A stretch of 64,000 bases of DNA from Monosporascus cannonballus. Its lineage: Eukaryota; Ascomycota; Sordariomycetes; Xylariales. The notes under the pieces are model-generated. The model was not told where the DNA came from and ran no database searches. It saw only the letters and a list, made by a program, of their open reading frames with translations. The stretch spans positions 1-64,000 of the forward strand of contig QJNS01000053.1 of NCBI GenBank assembly GCA_004154925.1. Reading direction: 5' to 3'. Positions within the stretch are counted from its first letter, which is position 1; each line of letters starts with the position of its first letter. Below, in pieces: positions 12,601 to 26,378 of the stretch. The translations under genes were made by a program, and so were the position numbers.

Positions 12601-15600
12601 TACCGGTTTTTTGTATATAAAAAATCTGCTAGCAAATTTCCGGGCCGAAAATTTCTTTAATAGAAATATTATTTGCAGTATATCGTCGAATCCCGGAAAT
12701 AATGGCTATAAGTACGTAATAAGAAAGCTAGGCGGAAAACGGCGGCAAACGGCAAAGGCGTTAATAACGAAAGCAAAGGTAAAGGCGAAAATAAAAGTAA
12801 AAACAAAGGCGAAAATAAAAATAAATAAGGCGGCGGCGGTAGGAAGCAGAATAACGGCTGTGGCGGTAGCAATAATAATAATAATGGCAGTAATAATAAT
12901 AATAAAATACGATACCGGCAATTTTGGGAATATACCTTTTTTAATGTAACCTAGTACCCCTAGATTATAATAAATAGCGTTAGCGGCATTATAATTATTT
13001 CTGTTTCCGGCGGTTATAAAATTAAAAAAACAATATATTTGTAATTATATAACTTAATTAAAAGCACGTTCGACATATAAAAGTATTACATATTCCGGTA
13101 ACCGTTTTACGAAAATTTCAACGTTAATTTTTTAAATTAATAATAATTATATTAAGATAGATAAATAATAATTAATTAAATAATAACGCAAATTGTTTAT
13201 ATTTACAGCAAAAAACATATGTTTTTTAATTTTGACAAATTGTTTTTATTTTTTTATAATATATAAAAAAAATCATATAATATTAAAAATATTATTAAAT
13301 ATTTGCCGTAAGTAAAATAACGTTAATATAGCGATAAAAACGTTATAAAAATATAAGCGTTTGTTAAAAGTCGCTAATTTATAATAAATATAAACGCCGC
13401 CGAACGTATTATTATTTTGCGGCCCCGTATTATATTATTATAACGGATGAAGGTAATAAATTCCGGCCGTTCCTTATTTGCAGAAAACGATAATATCGTA
13501 ACTTTCTTTAATATTTAGTATCGATTGCTGACGTTATTATTCTTTTTATTATGTAACTTATCCGTTATAACCTTTTTTTAAATATATTCTAAATTAAATT
13601 AATATGATATATTTGTTCGCCGAATTTGTTTTTATAATTATTATTATATACAATTTAATTTATTATTATAATAATACGTTTTTAAATACCGACCCGTTTT
13701 TATATAAAAGAAATTAAATTTAATTCGAATAAATACTTAATAATTGGGAAAATGGCGGTAATAATGCCGTAATTATTATAAAAAATGCCGAACCGCCATT
13801 TTTTATCTGCGACCGAACGCAAAAGCGCGGTAACGGCGGTTTCCGTAACCGGGTCCGAAGTATCGAAGGCGGCAAAAAAGGCCGTACCGGAATAATAAAA
13901 ACGTAATAAATATTCGATAGCGATAACGGTAACGGCGGCGGCGGCGGCAAAAGATAATTCGTAAAATAAATAGTTTTCGAAATAAACGATTCCATACGGC
14001 GGTACGGATTTAATTAATAACCGTCCAGAATCTTCCGTTAAAAATATTAATATTTTATTAATAAAGCTTATTCGAAATGTTTCGTAAAAAATGTGTTTTT
14101 TTATTAATAATATTGTAAATATTAATGTGTTATTCGATAAATTTATAATAATATATTATGTATATTTTAAATATTATATTAATTTTTCCGGCTCCCATTC
14201 GGGTTGCTAAGAAAGAAAATAGCGGTTCGGCTATAATTAAAATATTTTGTTATTTTATTATTTATTAGTTTAACTTCGACATTTAAAAAAATTATACGAA
14301 AAAAATAAATAATATCACGAATTATTAAATGATATTACTGCCATTTTTTTATTTAAGAATTTACTTATATTTTATTACGATATAACATAAAACTTATTTT
14401 TTTAATTATAATATATTTATTACAAAAAGTTATTACCGTCGTAACTAATTAACGAAAACTATATATAAGGCGATAAAATATTATTAAATATACTCCGGTA
14501 TTTATTCGGCTAAAATAACGGAAAGTAACGGTATAAATAAACCGTTATTAAATATTATAATTTTATATAATAGGTTTATTATTCTATTAAATATTTTATA
14601 TTAAATTATGGAACTAATAAATAATTAAATAATTTATACTATATTATATTATTAACGTTTTAAATTTTATTATATTTTGTTATTACATGGTTATTTATTA
14701 CTACAAAATTAATTAATAATAGAAATATATAACAGTAAATAATATAAATTTTAATTATAATATATTAACGATCGAAAAACCGGATTCGGATAAAATATTA
14801 ATAAGTTATATTCCGTAAATTAAAAAACGCTTATGTAAAAAATGTTATGGATTAATATTATAATATTAATAAGGACTTATAACCGGTAAATCTTCGCTAA
14901 TATTTATTAAGATAAATATTTAAATATATATTTACCGAAAGCCAAAATATTAATATTATTATACATAAATATTATAATATTATATATATTTTTAAAAAAA
15001 CCCAAACCGCTATAGATAAAAATAAGTTTAAAAATTCATTAATAATAAGACGGATTTTATTAAAATATAATAATTATAAAAATTTAATATTAATAATAAA
15101 CATAAAAATATTTTTTTAATTATAATATAACAAAATAATTATAAAAGAATTAATAAATAAATATATAATGTGAAGAAAATTAATTTAAAAATAATAAAAG
15201 TAATGATAATAATAATAATAATAATAACAGAAAATACCGGCAAGAAAATAATTATAATAAAAAGATTTTAGAAAATAATTTTATATTTTAAATAAAAGTG
15301 CGGAACGGTAATTTATATTACTATTTAACGAATTATAACTTTGGAAACGGTTATAATAAAAAGTTATATAAATTATATAAATGAAATATTATTATAAATT
15401 AATAATATTCATTTTAAAGCTTATAAACTTAAAATTAATAGAATTTATGATAGAATATATAAAATATAATTTTATGAAATAAAAGTATTTATATATATAT
15501 TTTGTCTTTTTATAAATTAAATATTTTTAATTTATAATATATTTATATATTTTTAATATTGAAAGATATAATAAAATCTTTTATATAAATATAAAATAAT

Positions 15601-16619
15601 ATAAAGCTTTTAATAATATAAATTTACAATATAAAAGTTTAATAAATTATTTAATACTATGTAATTATTATTTAAATTTTTATTAATTCAATATATAAAA
15701 GTAATATAAATTTATATAAATAATGTTTTAAATATGTATAATAATTATAAAATTTGATTAATTATTAAATATTTATTATATAAATTTGTATCATTAAGAT
15801 TTTTAAAAAATTTACAAAATAAATATAAGAATATGTTATATTTTATGATATTAAATGTATTTTAAATGATAATATTATATTATAAAGAATTAAAATTCAT
15901 TAATTTATATATATTTTTAAAAATTTGTATTAAATCTCTTAAATTATTCCAGGTTTATATTATATAATTATTATTTATTTCCGTTATTATAAAGGCACTT
16001 AGTGTTAAATATTATAACAGGAGCGCGGAAAGTACGTACCGGCATAAGAATTACCTTTTCAGAACTAAAGGTAAGGCGTACGGGCGGTACACCTAACAAT
16101 AACCAAATACTTAAAACTTAATTATAAAAAATACCTTTTTGGGCTAAGGCGGGGGTAACCATAAAGGATATACCTAATAAAAATAAGGCTTAGCTATAAA
16201 AAATACATTTTAACGTAAAGGCGCCTTATCGTACGTTTACCGTACCTAATAAATATTAAAATAAATAAAAGTTTAATTATAAAAAATATCATTTTAAAAA
16301 AGTCTCTCTATGGTTACGGTTATACGTATATTAAATTTAAAATTAATAAAGTTAATTATATTTAAAATAAATAAAGATAAATAAAAATATTAATATAAAA
16401 CTTATTTTTGTTAATAATATAAAAAAGTATTATAAATAAATATTAATTATTATATTATATTACGTGCTAAAGGCCTGAATAAAGAGATTAATATAACGAT
16501 AACCCTGTAACTTTTATTTATATAATTAGCTGCCTCTACGTATTTTTTTTAATTATTCCCTAAATTTTTTTATACACTTATTATAGCCTATATCTTTAAT
16601 TATTACGTATGTAATTTTT
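12601..16619. other. AT-rich region without identifiable genes
   Basis: No recognisable gene. The frames at 12611-12949 (plus) and 12669-12921 (minus) come from low-complexity GCA/AAA/AAT runs (Lys-Ala-Ile repeats) and are unlikely to be genes. 13720-13995 (minus) is open for 91 codons but low-complexity and Pro-rich. Around 14185-14240 there is a short less-degraded patch. At 15960-16320 a roughly 90-100 bp module recurs about three times (see separate entry). Confidence 0.5.
16010..16310. repeat. Imperfect short tandem module
   Basis: The string ttataaaaaatac/atac followed within 10 bp by a tttt block recurs near 16120, 16195 and 16275, and acctaataa-type strings recur before each. The unit is roughly 75-80 bp and strongly diverged. 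The GC content is higher than in the surroundings. Confidence 0.45.
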
Positions 16620-18364
16620 TACAAATTAAATTCTAATAATAATATTATTATTAATATTAAAATTTATAATTATAAATATATTTTAAGAAATTATTTTATA
16701 TAAAATTCGAATAATAATTTTGAAATAAAACTTTAATTATTTTATTTTAGAAATATGAAAATTATTATTACAAAATTATGATTATTATAATATTTAATTT
16801 TGATATAAGGTCGGCAATAATATTTTATAATTTTTTATTAATATTATATTTAATTTTTATAAAGTTTAAAAAATAATTTTACTTATCGACGGCGGCGGCG
16901 GCGACGGTAGCGGTAATAATAATAACTATTACGAACGCCTATATTAAAAATACTTCGCCTTTAATAAATATTAATATAACAATATTAATATTCATAATAT
17001 TAATAACTGTAATTACTTTTAAGCTAATTGTTTATTTTGATATATAACTTTAAAACAATACATATATATATATATAAATTATTATATTTTTATTTATATT
17101 TATTTTTTATTTTTATTTTTTTATTTTTTTAAAAAAATTATTATTATAATTATTAAAAATTATTAAATTATAAAAAACATTTAATAATTTAATAAAAAAA
17201 TATTTACGATTTATTTTAAAAATATTAGCTTAAATTTAATTTAAAATACTAACTTTTTATTTTTTTAAAAAATTATAACAAATAAGCTGTTTTAATTCTT
17301 TTTATATATTTATATATTAATAATAATATTCTTATTATTACTATACCGGTATTAATTTAAAATATATCATTTAAAAATTTTAAATTATTAAATTATTTTA
17401 ATTATTAAATATTTTTTTTAAAATTAAAATTTCTATTATATATATATATATAATATATATATTTTAATTTTAATAAAAATATTTATGATTAAAATATTTA
17501 TAATTAAAATAATTTGTTAATATTATACTATAAAAAATATTTTTATTTTTGTTATATATATTAATTAAATATGTATTAATATAAATATCTTTAATTAAAA
17601 TATATTTGCCGGCATACATTTATATACGTCAGTTTTTACTTTTACTGCATATAACACTTCAAATCTATTACTTATATAATATTTATATTTTAAATACGCT
17701 TACCGGCACCATATTTATATATATATTTCCCGCCTTTACCGCATTTACCGTTTTAATTCGTTATTAATATAACGTTTATAATTAAAGTACATTTATCGGT
17801 ATTTATTTTTATGTATTAATTTTTGCCTTTACCGTATATACCGTTTTAATCCGTTACTAATATAATATTTATAATTAAAATACGCCTATTAATACTTATT
17901 TTTATACGTTATTTTTTGCTTTTACTATATACATCACTTTAATCCGTTATTAATATAACGTTTATAATTAAGGTATATTTACTTGTACGATATTTATATA
18001 TATTATCCGTTACCTTTATTATATATATTATTTTAATTCATTATTTATATAACCTTTGTAATTAAAATATATTTACCGATATATATTTATACGTTAATGT
18101 TTTACTTTTACCACATTTATTACTTTAATTCATTATTTACATAACATTTATAACCAGGGTATAACTACTAATATATATTTATATATATTATCCGCCGCCT
18201 TTATTATATATATTATTTTAATTTATGACTTATATAATGTTTATAATTAAAATACGCCTATTAATACGTATTTATACGTTAATTCTTTACTTTTACCAGA
18301 TATATTACTTTACCTTTTTATTTATACATAATATTTATAATAAAAATATATTTACCGTTACGTA

Positions 18365-18817
18365 CTATTACGGCTGTACCATACCGTTACCCCATCGGGG
18401 CTCAAAAAATTGGTGGAATAATCGCAATTATGGCAATTATCCTGGTACTTACAATTATATATATATTGGAGCTTATACGGTACCCCTAAACCGTAATACT
18501 TTGCCCCATTTTCCATTGGCTTGGTCCCTAAGCTACTTAGATTCGCCGCGACCTGCAGTACAGCTGCCCAACCCCCAAGGTCTACCCCGTACTGCCCCGT
18601 ATACGTCCAGGAAAACCTTGTAAGCAACGGCCAGTCTGGGGATCGAACCTAGCATTAAGGCGTCACCCGCCGTCATGCGATCATTATGTTACGGCTGCAC
18701 CATACCGTTATACCACCGGGGCTCAAAAGATTGGTAAAATGATCGTAATTGTGATAATTATCCTGGTACTTATAGCTGTATATATACTGGAGCTTGTACG
18801 GTACTCCCAAACCGTAA
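18365..18817 (-). mobile_element. tRNA-derived SINE-like insertion, one unit plus a partial second
   Basis: Flanked by the direct repeat tacgta (18359-18364 and 18818-18823). The corresponding place in Rep1 copy A (about 1985) has a single tacgta and no insert. On the minus strand a tRNA-like head starts near 18723 (GAGCCCCGGTGGTATAACGG) with a pol III A-box-like TGGTATAACGG at 18715-18705 and a B box GGTTCGATCCC at 18649-18639. A body of about 130 bp follows, then a tail (about 18503-18410) that abuts a second, truncated head at 18402-18366. The tail sequence is also present at 18821-18725, so the insert is one full unit bracketed by partial units, like a tandem multimer. It is far less RIP-mutated than its surroundings. 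The ORFs across it (18225-18623 plus, 18358-18627 minus) are not genes. Confidence 0.75.
18639..18715 (-). promoter_or_regulatory. Internal pol III promoter (A and B boxes) of the SINE-like element
   Basis: A box TGGTATAACGG at 18715-18705 and B box GGTTCGATCCC at 18649-18639, both on the minus strand. The B box matches the GGTTCGANNCC consensus exactly. The spacing is longer than in most intact tRNA genes and the cloverleaf does not close well, so this is a tRNA relic rather than a tRNA gene. Confidence 0.7.
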
Positions 18818-19502
18818 TACGTACTTATATATTAATCTCTTATTTTTACTACATATATGGCTTTAATTTACCGTTATTATAACGCTTATAATTCGAATAT
18901 ATTTTATTATATGTACTTATAGGTTAAGTCCTTATTTTTGCCGTATATACGGCTTTAATCTGCCGTTATTATAACGTTTATAATTTAAATATATATTATT
19001 ATTATACGTATTTATATATTAATTTTTTACTTTTGCTCTATATACGGTTTTAACTTATTATTACTATAACGTTTATGGTTTTAATTTATTATCTATATAT
19101 ATTTATATTTTAATTTCTTATTTATACCGTATTTACTGCTTTTCCGTTCTTTATATATATCTTTTTTATTATTTTTACTTATTTATATATTAATTTATTA
19201 CTTATGCCGTATTTATAGCTTTATTTATTTATACATAATTTTAATTTATACTTATTACTTATATTTACTTATACGGTATTTACGGTTTTTTTATAATCTA
19301 TATATATTTTTAACGTGTAATTATTTTTTACGCTATACCGATAAATTTTTTTATTACTTATATTAATTTAATATACCAACTTATTGCCTATACCGTACTT
19401 ACGGCTTTTTCCGCTACTTACGTACGGCTTTTTTATTGCCCGTATATATCTCCGGCTTTAATTCCAATACATTAAAATATTACCAATATCGTACCCGTTA
19501 AA

Positions 19503-19925
19503 TGTAGCGAACCTGTTATATATCCATCTGGCAATATAAGCAATAGCCGAAATAGTGTCTTGATTTGCAGGTAATAATAAGGCGAAAAATAATTTAATAA
19601 TTTATTTATTAAAAAAATTTCAAAATTTTTCTTTTAATTAAAAAATAATATAATTATCTTTAAATTCAGAATTTAAATTCATAACTGAAAAATGAATATT
19701 AAATAAATACTATTTATATAAAAAACCAATTTATTATATATCTTAATTCCTTAAAGTAAATATGTCGTAAATCTATGTGATTTATGTGACCTAATATTAG
19801 ATTACTTAGATCACCTAGATTATTTAAAGGGCCAAATCCTTGGCCCCGGGGTTTTCCCGTAATAGGCTTACGTTAGGCCCTAAAGGTCGGTTTTTTTTGA
19901 AATAGGAACCCCTGTTCTTATAACA
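19503..19925 (-). repeat. G1 LTR (3' LTR in coding sense)
   Basis: 423 bp, plus-strand ends TGTAGCGAACC and CTTATAACA (terminal TG...CA). It shares blocks with 26379-26799, for example cttggccccggggttttcccgt (interrupted copy of the same string there) and the gtcggt...aggaacccctgttc end. Confidence 0.95.
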
Positions 19926-19941
19926 TTATTTCCCTTTTCTA
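19926..19941 (-). other. G1 polypurine tract
   Basis: On the minus strand, tagaaaagggaaataa lies directly against the 3' LTR. This is the plus-strand priming site of LTR retroelements, and it independently fixes G1's coding strand as minus. Confidence 0.8.
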
Positions 19942-20128
19942 AGGATTTTTGTCCTAAAGATAAAAACCGTAGGTCGCCACCTTGGTTTATTAGAAAGGAT
20001 TGGAAACGTTTTAGCTTATTCCATCATAATAGGGCGCATTTAGAAAGGAAAGAGGAAACCTTGTTTGAATTAACGCGACTCCCGCGATACTTGCGCTAAA
20101 TCAATTAAAAGGTTTGGGACCAAAGTTT

Positions 20129-20687
20129 TTGCCTGTTTTTAATTGCGTTCGATTTGGCGAAAAGAATTGTTTTTACGCGTTGGATTACCCGAGTTACGAT
20201 TATTGCATTTATTACCAATGCTTTTTTTATAACGTTTTAACGATGAATTTTTTAAAAAGAATAAACGAAACGTAAGAGCGTTTTTAGAAAAAGTAACGCG
20301 AAGTTAAAGATAATTTCCTGGCTTACCAAGAAGCTGTAAAAAAGAATTGGACGAATTACGACGTCGGTAGAACGAAAAATCGAAAAAGTTTGTTGGAAAA
20401 TTAAGACGATTGCGTCTTTAGCAAAATTTTCTTAAAAAAAGGGCGGTAAAATTATTAAAGGAGGGTTTGGAGTTAAATTAGTTGGAAAAACGAAAAAAGA
20501 TAAAAAAAAAAAAGCAACGCCGGGTAAAGGTGGAACAAACGTAGCTTGCTTCTGAAATGGACGCCATGGCGGAAGCGTTTATTTCCTTCGATTAGAACGC
20601 CGTAAGGTTGGATTTGAGCGGGGGACCGTTGTCGCCTGCGACCTTGGCCGTACTGGTCGGTCAGGATTCTGGCGGTGGAACGTCTTA
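20129..20687 (+). pseudogene. G1 antisense Cys-rich ORF (degraded)
   Basis: On the strand opposite gag-pol, between the polypurine tract and the chromodomain, a frame reads LPVFNCVRFGEKNCFYALD, then SYDYCIYYQC, a long Lys/Arg/Leu-rich middle, and a C-terminal part with AEAFISFD*NAV before ending near 20685. The paired-cysteine start, charged middle and FD(W)NAV-like end recur in E0, E2 and E4. The C-terminal part overlaps the end of pol tail to tail. Several stops are of the CAR/TGG to stop kind. Cysteine spacing suggests a zinc-binding N-terminus; the function is unknown. The minus frame at 20473-20703 is a shadow. Confidence 0.6.
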
Positions 20688-20755
20688 ACCAGATCCATCG
20701 CATTCGTTAAATGGTTAAATAGTTCCCATATGTTTTCTTTAAGTAGGTAATCTTT

Positions 20756-20938
20756 TTATTTAATTAGGTATTGAACTTTGTTTTTAACCATTCTGGAATC
20801 CAATATTTGTTCGACTTCGTATTCGTCAGGATCCTTTTCGAATTCCAGATCTATCTTTAACGGGGCGTTTTTAGGTGCTGGTTTAAATAAAAAAATGTAA
20901 AAAACAGGATATATTTTTATTATTTTGGGTAACGACAA
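20756..20938 (-). pseudogene. G1 integrase C-terminus with chromodomain (fragment)
   Basis: Sixty open codons starting MSLPKIIKIYPVFYIFLFKP, which matches the C-terminal linker of fungal Gypsy integrases (canonical form LP..MRIHPVFHVSLLEP). It continues through PAPKNAPL and DPDEYEVEQILDSRM to NKVQYLIK, the first half of a chromodomain; the frame then hits a stop at the usual K-W-K-G-Y position (TGG lost). Downstream the same frame still shows the AMDLVKTFHRQNPD-type end. A chromodomain in this place marks the chromovirus branch, in which it directs integration toward modified chromatin. Confidence 0.85.
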
Positions 20939-20949
20939 CTTATAATTAA

Positions 20950-23900
20950 TTCTGGAAATAACTTCATTAACTTTGAACGGGTCAAGCTTTTTAAAATCGA
21001 ACTTGTTATTAAATCTTTTCGTTTTAATTTATATGATATTTAAGGTTGTATTTTGTTTTTGGCGTAACAGGTAAACCTTATTTCCTTTCGTTAATATTAA
21101 TCTCTTAATTCTTTTCTTATTATAATATTAGGTTATTCGTTATTAAAGGAATTATAATTTATTCCGGAAACGGGCTTAAATTATTTTAATTTTTGTTATT
21201 AATATTTTTGCTTTTAAAGCAATCGTAACAATCCTTAATACCTTATTAAGTGGTTATTTGGGTTATTTTACCTTTATATCGTACCTGTATATAGCTATAG
21301 AAGAAAATACGTCCATATTTTCGTTAATAAATATATTATAGGCGATTTGTACTAGTGGTTAAAACTTTACCTAATTATTTTGTTAATAATTAATATAATT
21401 CTGTAAATATTATTTTAAAGTTGAATTAAGTTATTCCGTTTATTTATTCGTTTAAAAATAATACGTTATTAAAAACTTAAGTTTGGCATTTATTTATTTA
21501 AAAAAGTTAATGCCGAATTTTAACGTAAAAAGCATATTTTTATCGGAAATAATTTTTTCTGGTATCTTATATTTATCGAAATAATAATTAATAAAAGCAT
21601 AAGTTAATTCCTTTGTTGTTATGTTTTCTTTAAAAGGTAAAAAATATTTATATTTAGTAAATTTATTAATAATTACCCATATTTTATCGTATTCGACTTC
21701 CGTAACTGGGTTTTTAAATAAAAGTAAGCTAATAATAAAATCCCAAGTTATAATATTTTATGTTTTATTAGGAATGTCGGTCGGTTATAATAGTTCGTAA
21801 GGTTTATAGCGTATTATTTTAACCTTATTACAAATATTATAATTCTTAATAATTATTTTAACCATACGGCATAACTTAAAGAAGTCGTATTTTTCTTATA
21901 GCCGTCGGATAATTTTGAAAATTTCATAATATCCGTATAACAGGTCTTTATGGAATTCCTTTACGAATTATTTCTGTTAATCTTTGGGAACATAGATTTT
22001 GCTATAGTACAGTAACTAATTTTTTAGTTATCCTTTTAGCTATTAAATTTCCTTTTATTCCTTTACATTATAAGAATTTCGAAACCGTATCAGGAGTTCG
22101 GGGGTTAATTCTTTAATTATTTTACATAGTTATATAATGTTATCGTTATTATACTGTAGCATTTGCATATTTCTTTGGGTACTTTGGAATTGTAATTTCC
22201 TTTACGACTGAAAATATTTACCTAGATATTTTTTCTCCTTTAATATAATATATTTTAATATTAAACCTTAATAGGAAAATTATTTATCTTTTATATTATT
22301 TATTTAGTTTTTAAGCTTTTATAAATTTAATAAGGTTTTTGTAATTAAAGTAAATATCGAAAGGTTTTTTCGTTCTATTAAGGAAACGTTTTTATTTCTT
22401 AAAAGCGTTAATAATTATTAACAGTTTTTTGTTGCAAATTAAGTATTTAAGTTTTACATTTCAGAATATTTTTAAGTATTATGTTATTAGGTATTGTTTG
22501 CCGTTATTTTCCAGTTATTTTAGGACGGTATTTAATACATAGTCTAAAATATCCGTTTTTAGGCGTTTCTTTTTATTTACGTTAAATAATTTTATTATAG
22601 GTCCGTTAATAATCGTATTTTCCAAAACTTGGAACGTTTTTTTCGTATTTTTTAAAAGTTTAAATTCCTTTTTTACGTACTTTTTAATATTAAATTGCGT
22701 TAACGGCCTAATTATATTTTTGTATTCCTTAATTAAATTATATACGTAATCCGTAAATCTTAAAATATGTCGGATATTTATAACGGTCGTTTTATTAGAG
22801 ATAGACCAGTTTTTAATTGCTTTTATTTTAAAATGTTAAATTTGAATTTGGCCGGAGGTAAAAGTATATCCTAAAAAATCCAGTTTTTATATGTGCTATA
22901 TGTTTTTAGCTGGATTAATTCAAATATTTGCTTCGTTTATTATTTAGAGTATTTGGACGACCTGTTTTTTGTGCTTTTCGAAGGTTTTGGAGTAAATAAG
23001 GATATCCTTAAGATAAACGAATATAAATTTATCTAAAAACTTTTTAAACGTAATTATAACTAATCGTTAAAAACTAGTAAAAATATTAATAAGTCCTATA
23101 GGTATTATTTTGTATTCGTAAAGTCCATATATTATTTTAAATATCGTTTTCCATTTTTCTTTTTTGGCTATTTTAATATAGTAATAACCGTTTTAAAAAT
23201 TAAACATAATAAATTATTTTATTTTATTAACGTTTTTTAACGTACTTATAAAAGTTGAAGAATATTCGTTTTTAATTAGGATATTGTTTAATTATTTATA
23301 ATCGATTATTTTTCTGAAAACCAGATTTCCGTTTTCGTTAAATTTTTATTTCTTATCCTTAGTTTTTAATACTATAAGAACGGGGTATTTATCGGGAAAA
23401 TCAAAGGGTTAAATATATTTTTTTTAGGTTAAATTAAGTACCTTTTTATAAGACTTTCGATTTATTAGAATTTATGTAATAAATCTTATAAAGTTTAGGA
23501 TAATATTTTTTTAATAAGTATTTTATGATTTTATTGGCTATAAGGTGGTAATTTATGGTTTTTTTTGTGTTTAAATAATGTCTTGAATCGTCGATTATTT
23601 AGGTAATATTATGGAAATTCAATCCGTAATCTGGACTTTTTTAATAATTTAACAGATTTCTTAATCGTTTTCTTTCGAGTAACTTGTTTTTTTATGAAAA
23701 TGTTTGATATTTCCAGTTAATATATGGATTATTAGATCTAAGTTATAATATTTTTAAGATAATGTCGTATCCGGAAATATTGGCAATATTTAACAAAATC
23801 CATTTTTGGTATTCTTAAATCCGTATTAGAAATTTTTCAGTTTTTCGTAAAATTCGTCCGTTTTCGTACGTAAATAAGCTTTTGTTTACTGTGCCTAATT

Positions 23901-25950
23901 TGTAAAACTTTAATTTATATTTCTAGGGAATTTAATGTTTTTCTGTTACTGTAGGAAAAATAAAATTATTTTTTGTTTTTGAATTAATTATAGTTTTAAA
24001 CGTTTTATTTTTATATCGTAAGGGAATTTCGATTTAGCTGCGTAATCTTTTTATTTTTTTGTATAACGCTTTATATATTAGGGCTTTTCGATATTTTATT
24101 TTCGAAGGCCTTTATTGTTTTTGATTAACGTGGTTTGATTACGATAAGGCGTTTTTATTTTCGAGGTTTTTTAGCCGCGTATTTGGTATAATAGTTATTT
24201 ATGTATTTATATTATTCTTTTCTGCCTAATTGGCATCCGAAGGTAATTTTTTTTGGTTTATTTTTTGGTTTTATATTTTTTGAGCTATAGGGTCGGAAAG
24301 GTATATTTCCGAAAAAGGTGTTCTTATATTTAGGAGTTTATATTAAATGCAAAGCGTTGGAGCGTAGCATAAATATTTTTGCGATATGGCTTTTCGATTC
24401 CGTTTTAAATTAGGATATAAATAATAAGACCTGGGGTATTTTGGTTATCGGAGGGTTTCTGTATATCTGTATTTGTTATTTGGTTCGGTAAGTATTTTTT
24501 CGTTTTATCCAGGCTAATAATTATTATTTTTTTGGCTTTAAAATAAATAAGATAATCATTTTGATACTAAGCGGTAAAATGTAGTAGGTTGTAAAGGTTT
24601 ACCGATGGCGTTTTCTGGTAAATGGTATATTTTGGGAGTTTGTAAGCTTTGGGGATAATTATCTGTGGTTGTTAATGTTTGGTCGAAACTGACCGTCCGT
24701 ATCGTATATCTTACACCTTTGTATATTTAGATGGCAGAGGTATTTTAGCTTTATAGTTATCCTGGAAGCCGTTTGTCCTGGGTGATATTTATAGGTTTTA
24801 ACCTTAAAGTCCTAGTAAATAGGATAATGCTCGTATTTTGGAATGTTGTTCTGGATTTGAATGGTTGTGGTAATAATAAATTCTGGCTGGGAGGAAATCG
24901 TGCTAATTTTTTTTTCTCCTTTTCTGCTTTATTGTTGGTTTTTTGCTTAGTTATTCTGACTTTTTTCTGGGGTTAAGGAATCTTTTTTTTTGGAGTCCCT
25001 TTTGGCGGGGGAACGATATTCGTTTTTAAAGTGCCTTTTTTTGCTATAGTTGAAATATTTTACTTTGGATTTGTTTTTTTTGGGCTTTTTCGAAGCGGCA
25101 CTTATTTTTTGTAAGGTTTGCCTTTATCTTTTTTAGTTCGGTTATTGGAGTTTTTATTATTATTTCGTTTGCTGGTTCTTTTTTTTTTCGAAGTATTAAT
25201 TAAAAGTGCGACGGTTGGCGATAATAATTTTGTTAATATATTTTGCAAAAGATTTTATCTTAAATTTTATATATATTTCGTTTTTAACTTGAGCCTTTAG
25301 GCTATTATAATAATGATAAAATAATGCGTTTTTTAGTAGGTTTACGATAATTATTAAGCGGTTAAATTTAATTATATATTCGGATATTAACTTAATTTGG
25401 CAAAAAAGATAAAGCTGTTTAATTATACGTTATTTTTTATTTAGGTTTTTAAATAAGGTTCGTATTTTTTTAAGTATTTATAATTGCTGAAAATATAGTT
25501 GGTTATGTCCGAAAATTCGTAAAGGCAATTTTTCAAATAATCTTTTATAATAGGTTCGAATTATTAAAAAACTTTTCCGGTAAGTAATTACGAAACAGCT
25601 ATTATCTTTTGATAATTTCCTGTTAGGGAGTTTTCGTAGAATTTAAGGTAAAGCCTGGCCTATACCAAGAATTTTTTTTATATCCGTAAATCTATCGTAA
25701 GGCTTGGGGGAAGTTCATTTATAGCCTTTGACGTTTGGTATCCCATGGTAGCTGGGGGGTGGAACTGTTTTTTCTCGTATTTGGTTCGCGCCGAATAATG
25801 GCAAAGTCAAGGCCTTTTCTTATATTTGTTCTGCGCCAAACGAAGGTGGTTGGAAACCGCTTCCTTAACTTCGTCCTTTGGCGGAACCAAATTAAGGAAA
25901 AGCTGGTTTTTTTTCCTTTGGCGAATCGAGCATTTTCTTTTTTTAGGCTT
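20950..25950 (-). pseudogene. G1 gag-pol remnant (zinc knuckle, RT, RNase H, integrase)
   Basis: Read on the minus strand. Near 25085-25040 a zinc knuckle relic YFNYSKKRHFKNE (Cys positions changed to Tyr) is followed by the Lys/Ser-rich gag tail. Near 23320-23270 the RT motif IDYK*LNNILIKN stands for IDYRGLNNITIKN. Near 23025-22990 the catalytic block reads YLKDILIYSKTFEKHKKQV, where E2 keeps YLED. Near 22890-22840 is LDFLGYTFTSGQIQ, typical of the RT-RNase H link. At about 22000-21350 integrase relics include the IWVIIDKFTKYKYFL-like core. Numerous stops; non-functional. The plus-strand ORFs within 24773-26055 are shadows. Confidence 0.85.
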
Positions 25951-26378
25951 TTAATTTCCCGGGCTAAAAAGTCGAATGTTTCGTCCGTAATAAGTTTTTT
26001 TTTTACCCCTTTAAACCTTAGCCCCTTATTTTTCTATAATTTCTTCCTTAATTAATTCCTTTTTCGATTTTTTTTCTTAAACTTTAATAATATCCTTAGG
26101 GGTCGGGGTAAATTGCTGCTAAGGTTACCAAAATAATGGGCCTTTTTAAAATCGGGTAATAAAAGGTGTTATATTATTAATTAGTTAAAAAACTATTTTA
26201 ATAAAGAGTAAATCGTTAAATCTAGTTACTGATCCTTTATTGGCTAATAACGGGGATCGGGTATGCTATTTATTTTCTAAATGTTATTTTATAATATTAT
26301 TTTTACTGTGTTCAAAAAAGCTTATATCTAATTAGGCCTTGAATTATTTGTCGGTTATTAATTAAGAAATTATTAAAA

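Larger units (their letters stand above)
16620..19502. repeat. Rep1 copy B, left part
   Basis: Aligns with 150-2660 in copy A, with the 93-bp array at 17560-19480. It is interrupted by the SINE-like insertion at 18365-18817 and ends where G1 begins. The join ...cccgttaaa / tcaattagg across G1 matches the uninterrupted ...tgttaaattaactaagt of copy A near 2660. Confidence 0.8.

Noticed and set aside
12611..12949. 112-codon plus frame and overlapping minus frames
   Set aside because: Low-complexity Lys/Ala/Ile repeats from short nucleotide repeats, open on both strands at once; no family resemblance.
18600..18730. A tRNA gene on the minus strand
   Set aside because: A and B boxes are present but acceptor and anticodon stems do not pair; the target duplication and empty site show a SINE-like insertion.
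20473..20703. 76-codon minus frame as a gene
   Set aside because: It is a shifted frame over the end of G1 pol; the plausible products are the pol tail on this strand and the antisense Cys-rich frame on the other.
25735..26055. 106-codon plus frame
   Set aside because: It lies antisense to G1 gag in a T-rich region with no family resemblance; a shadow.
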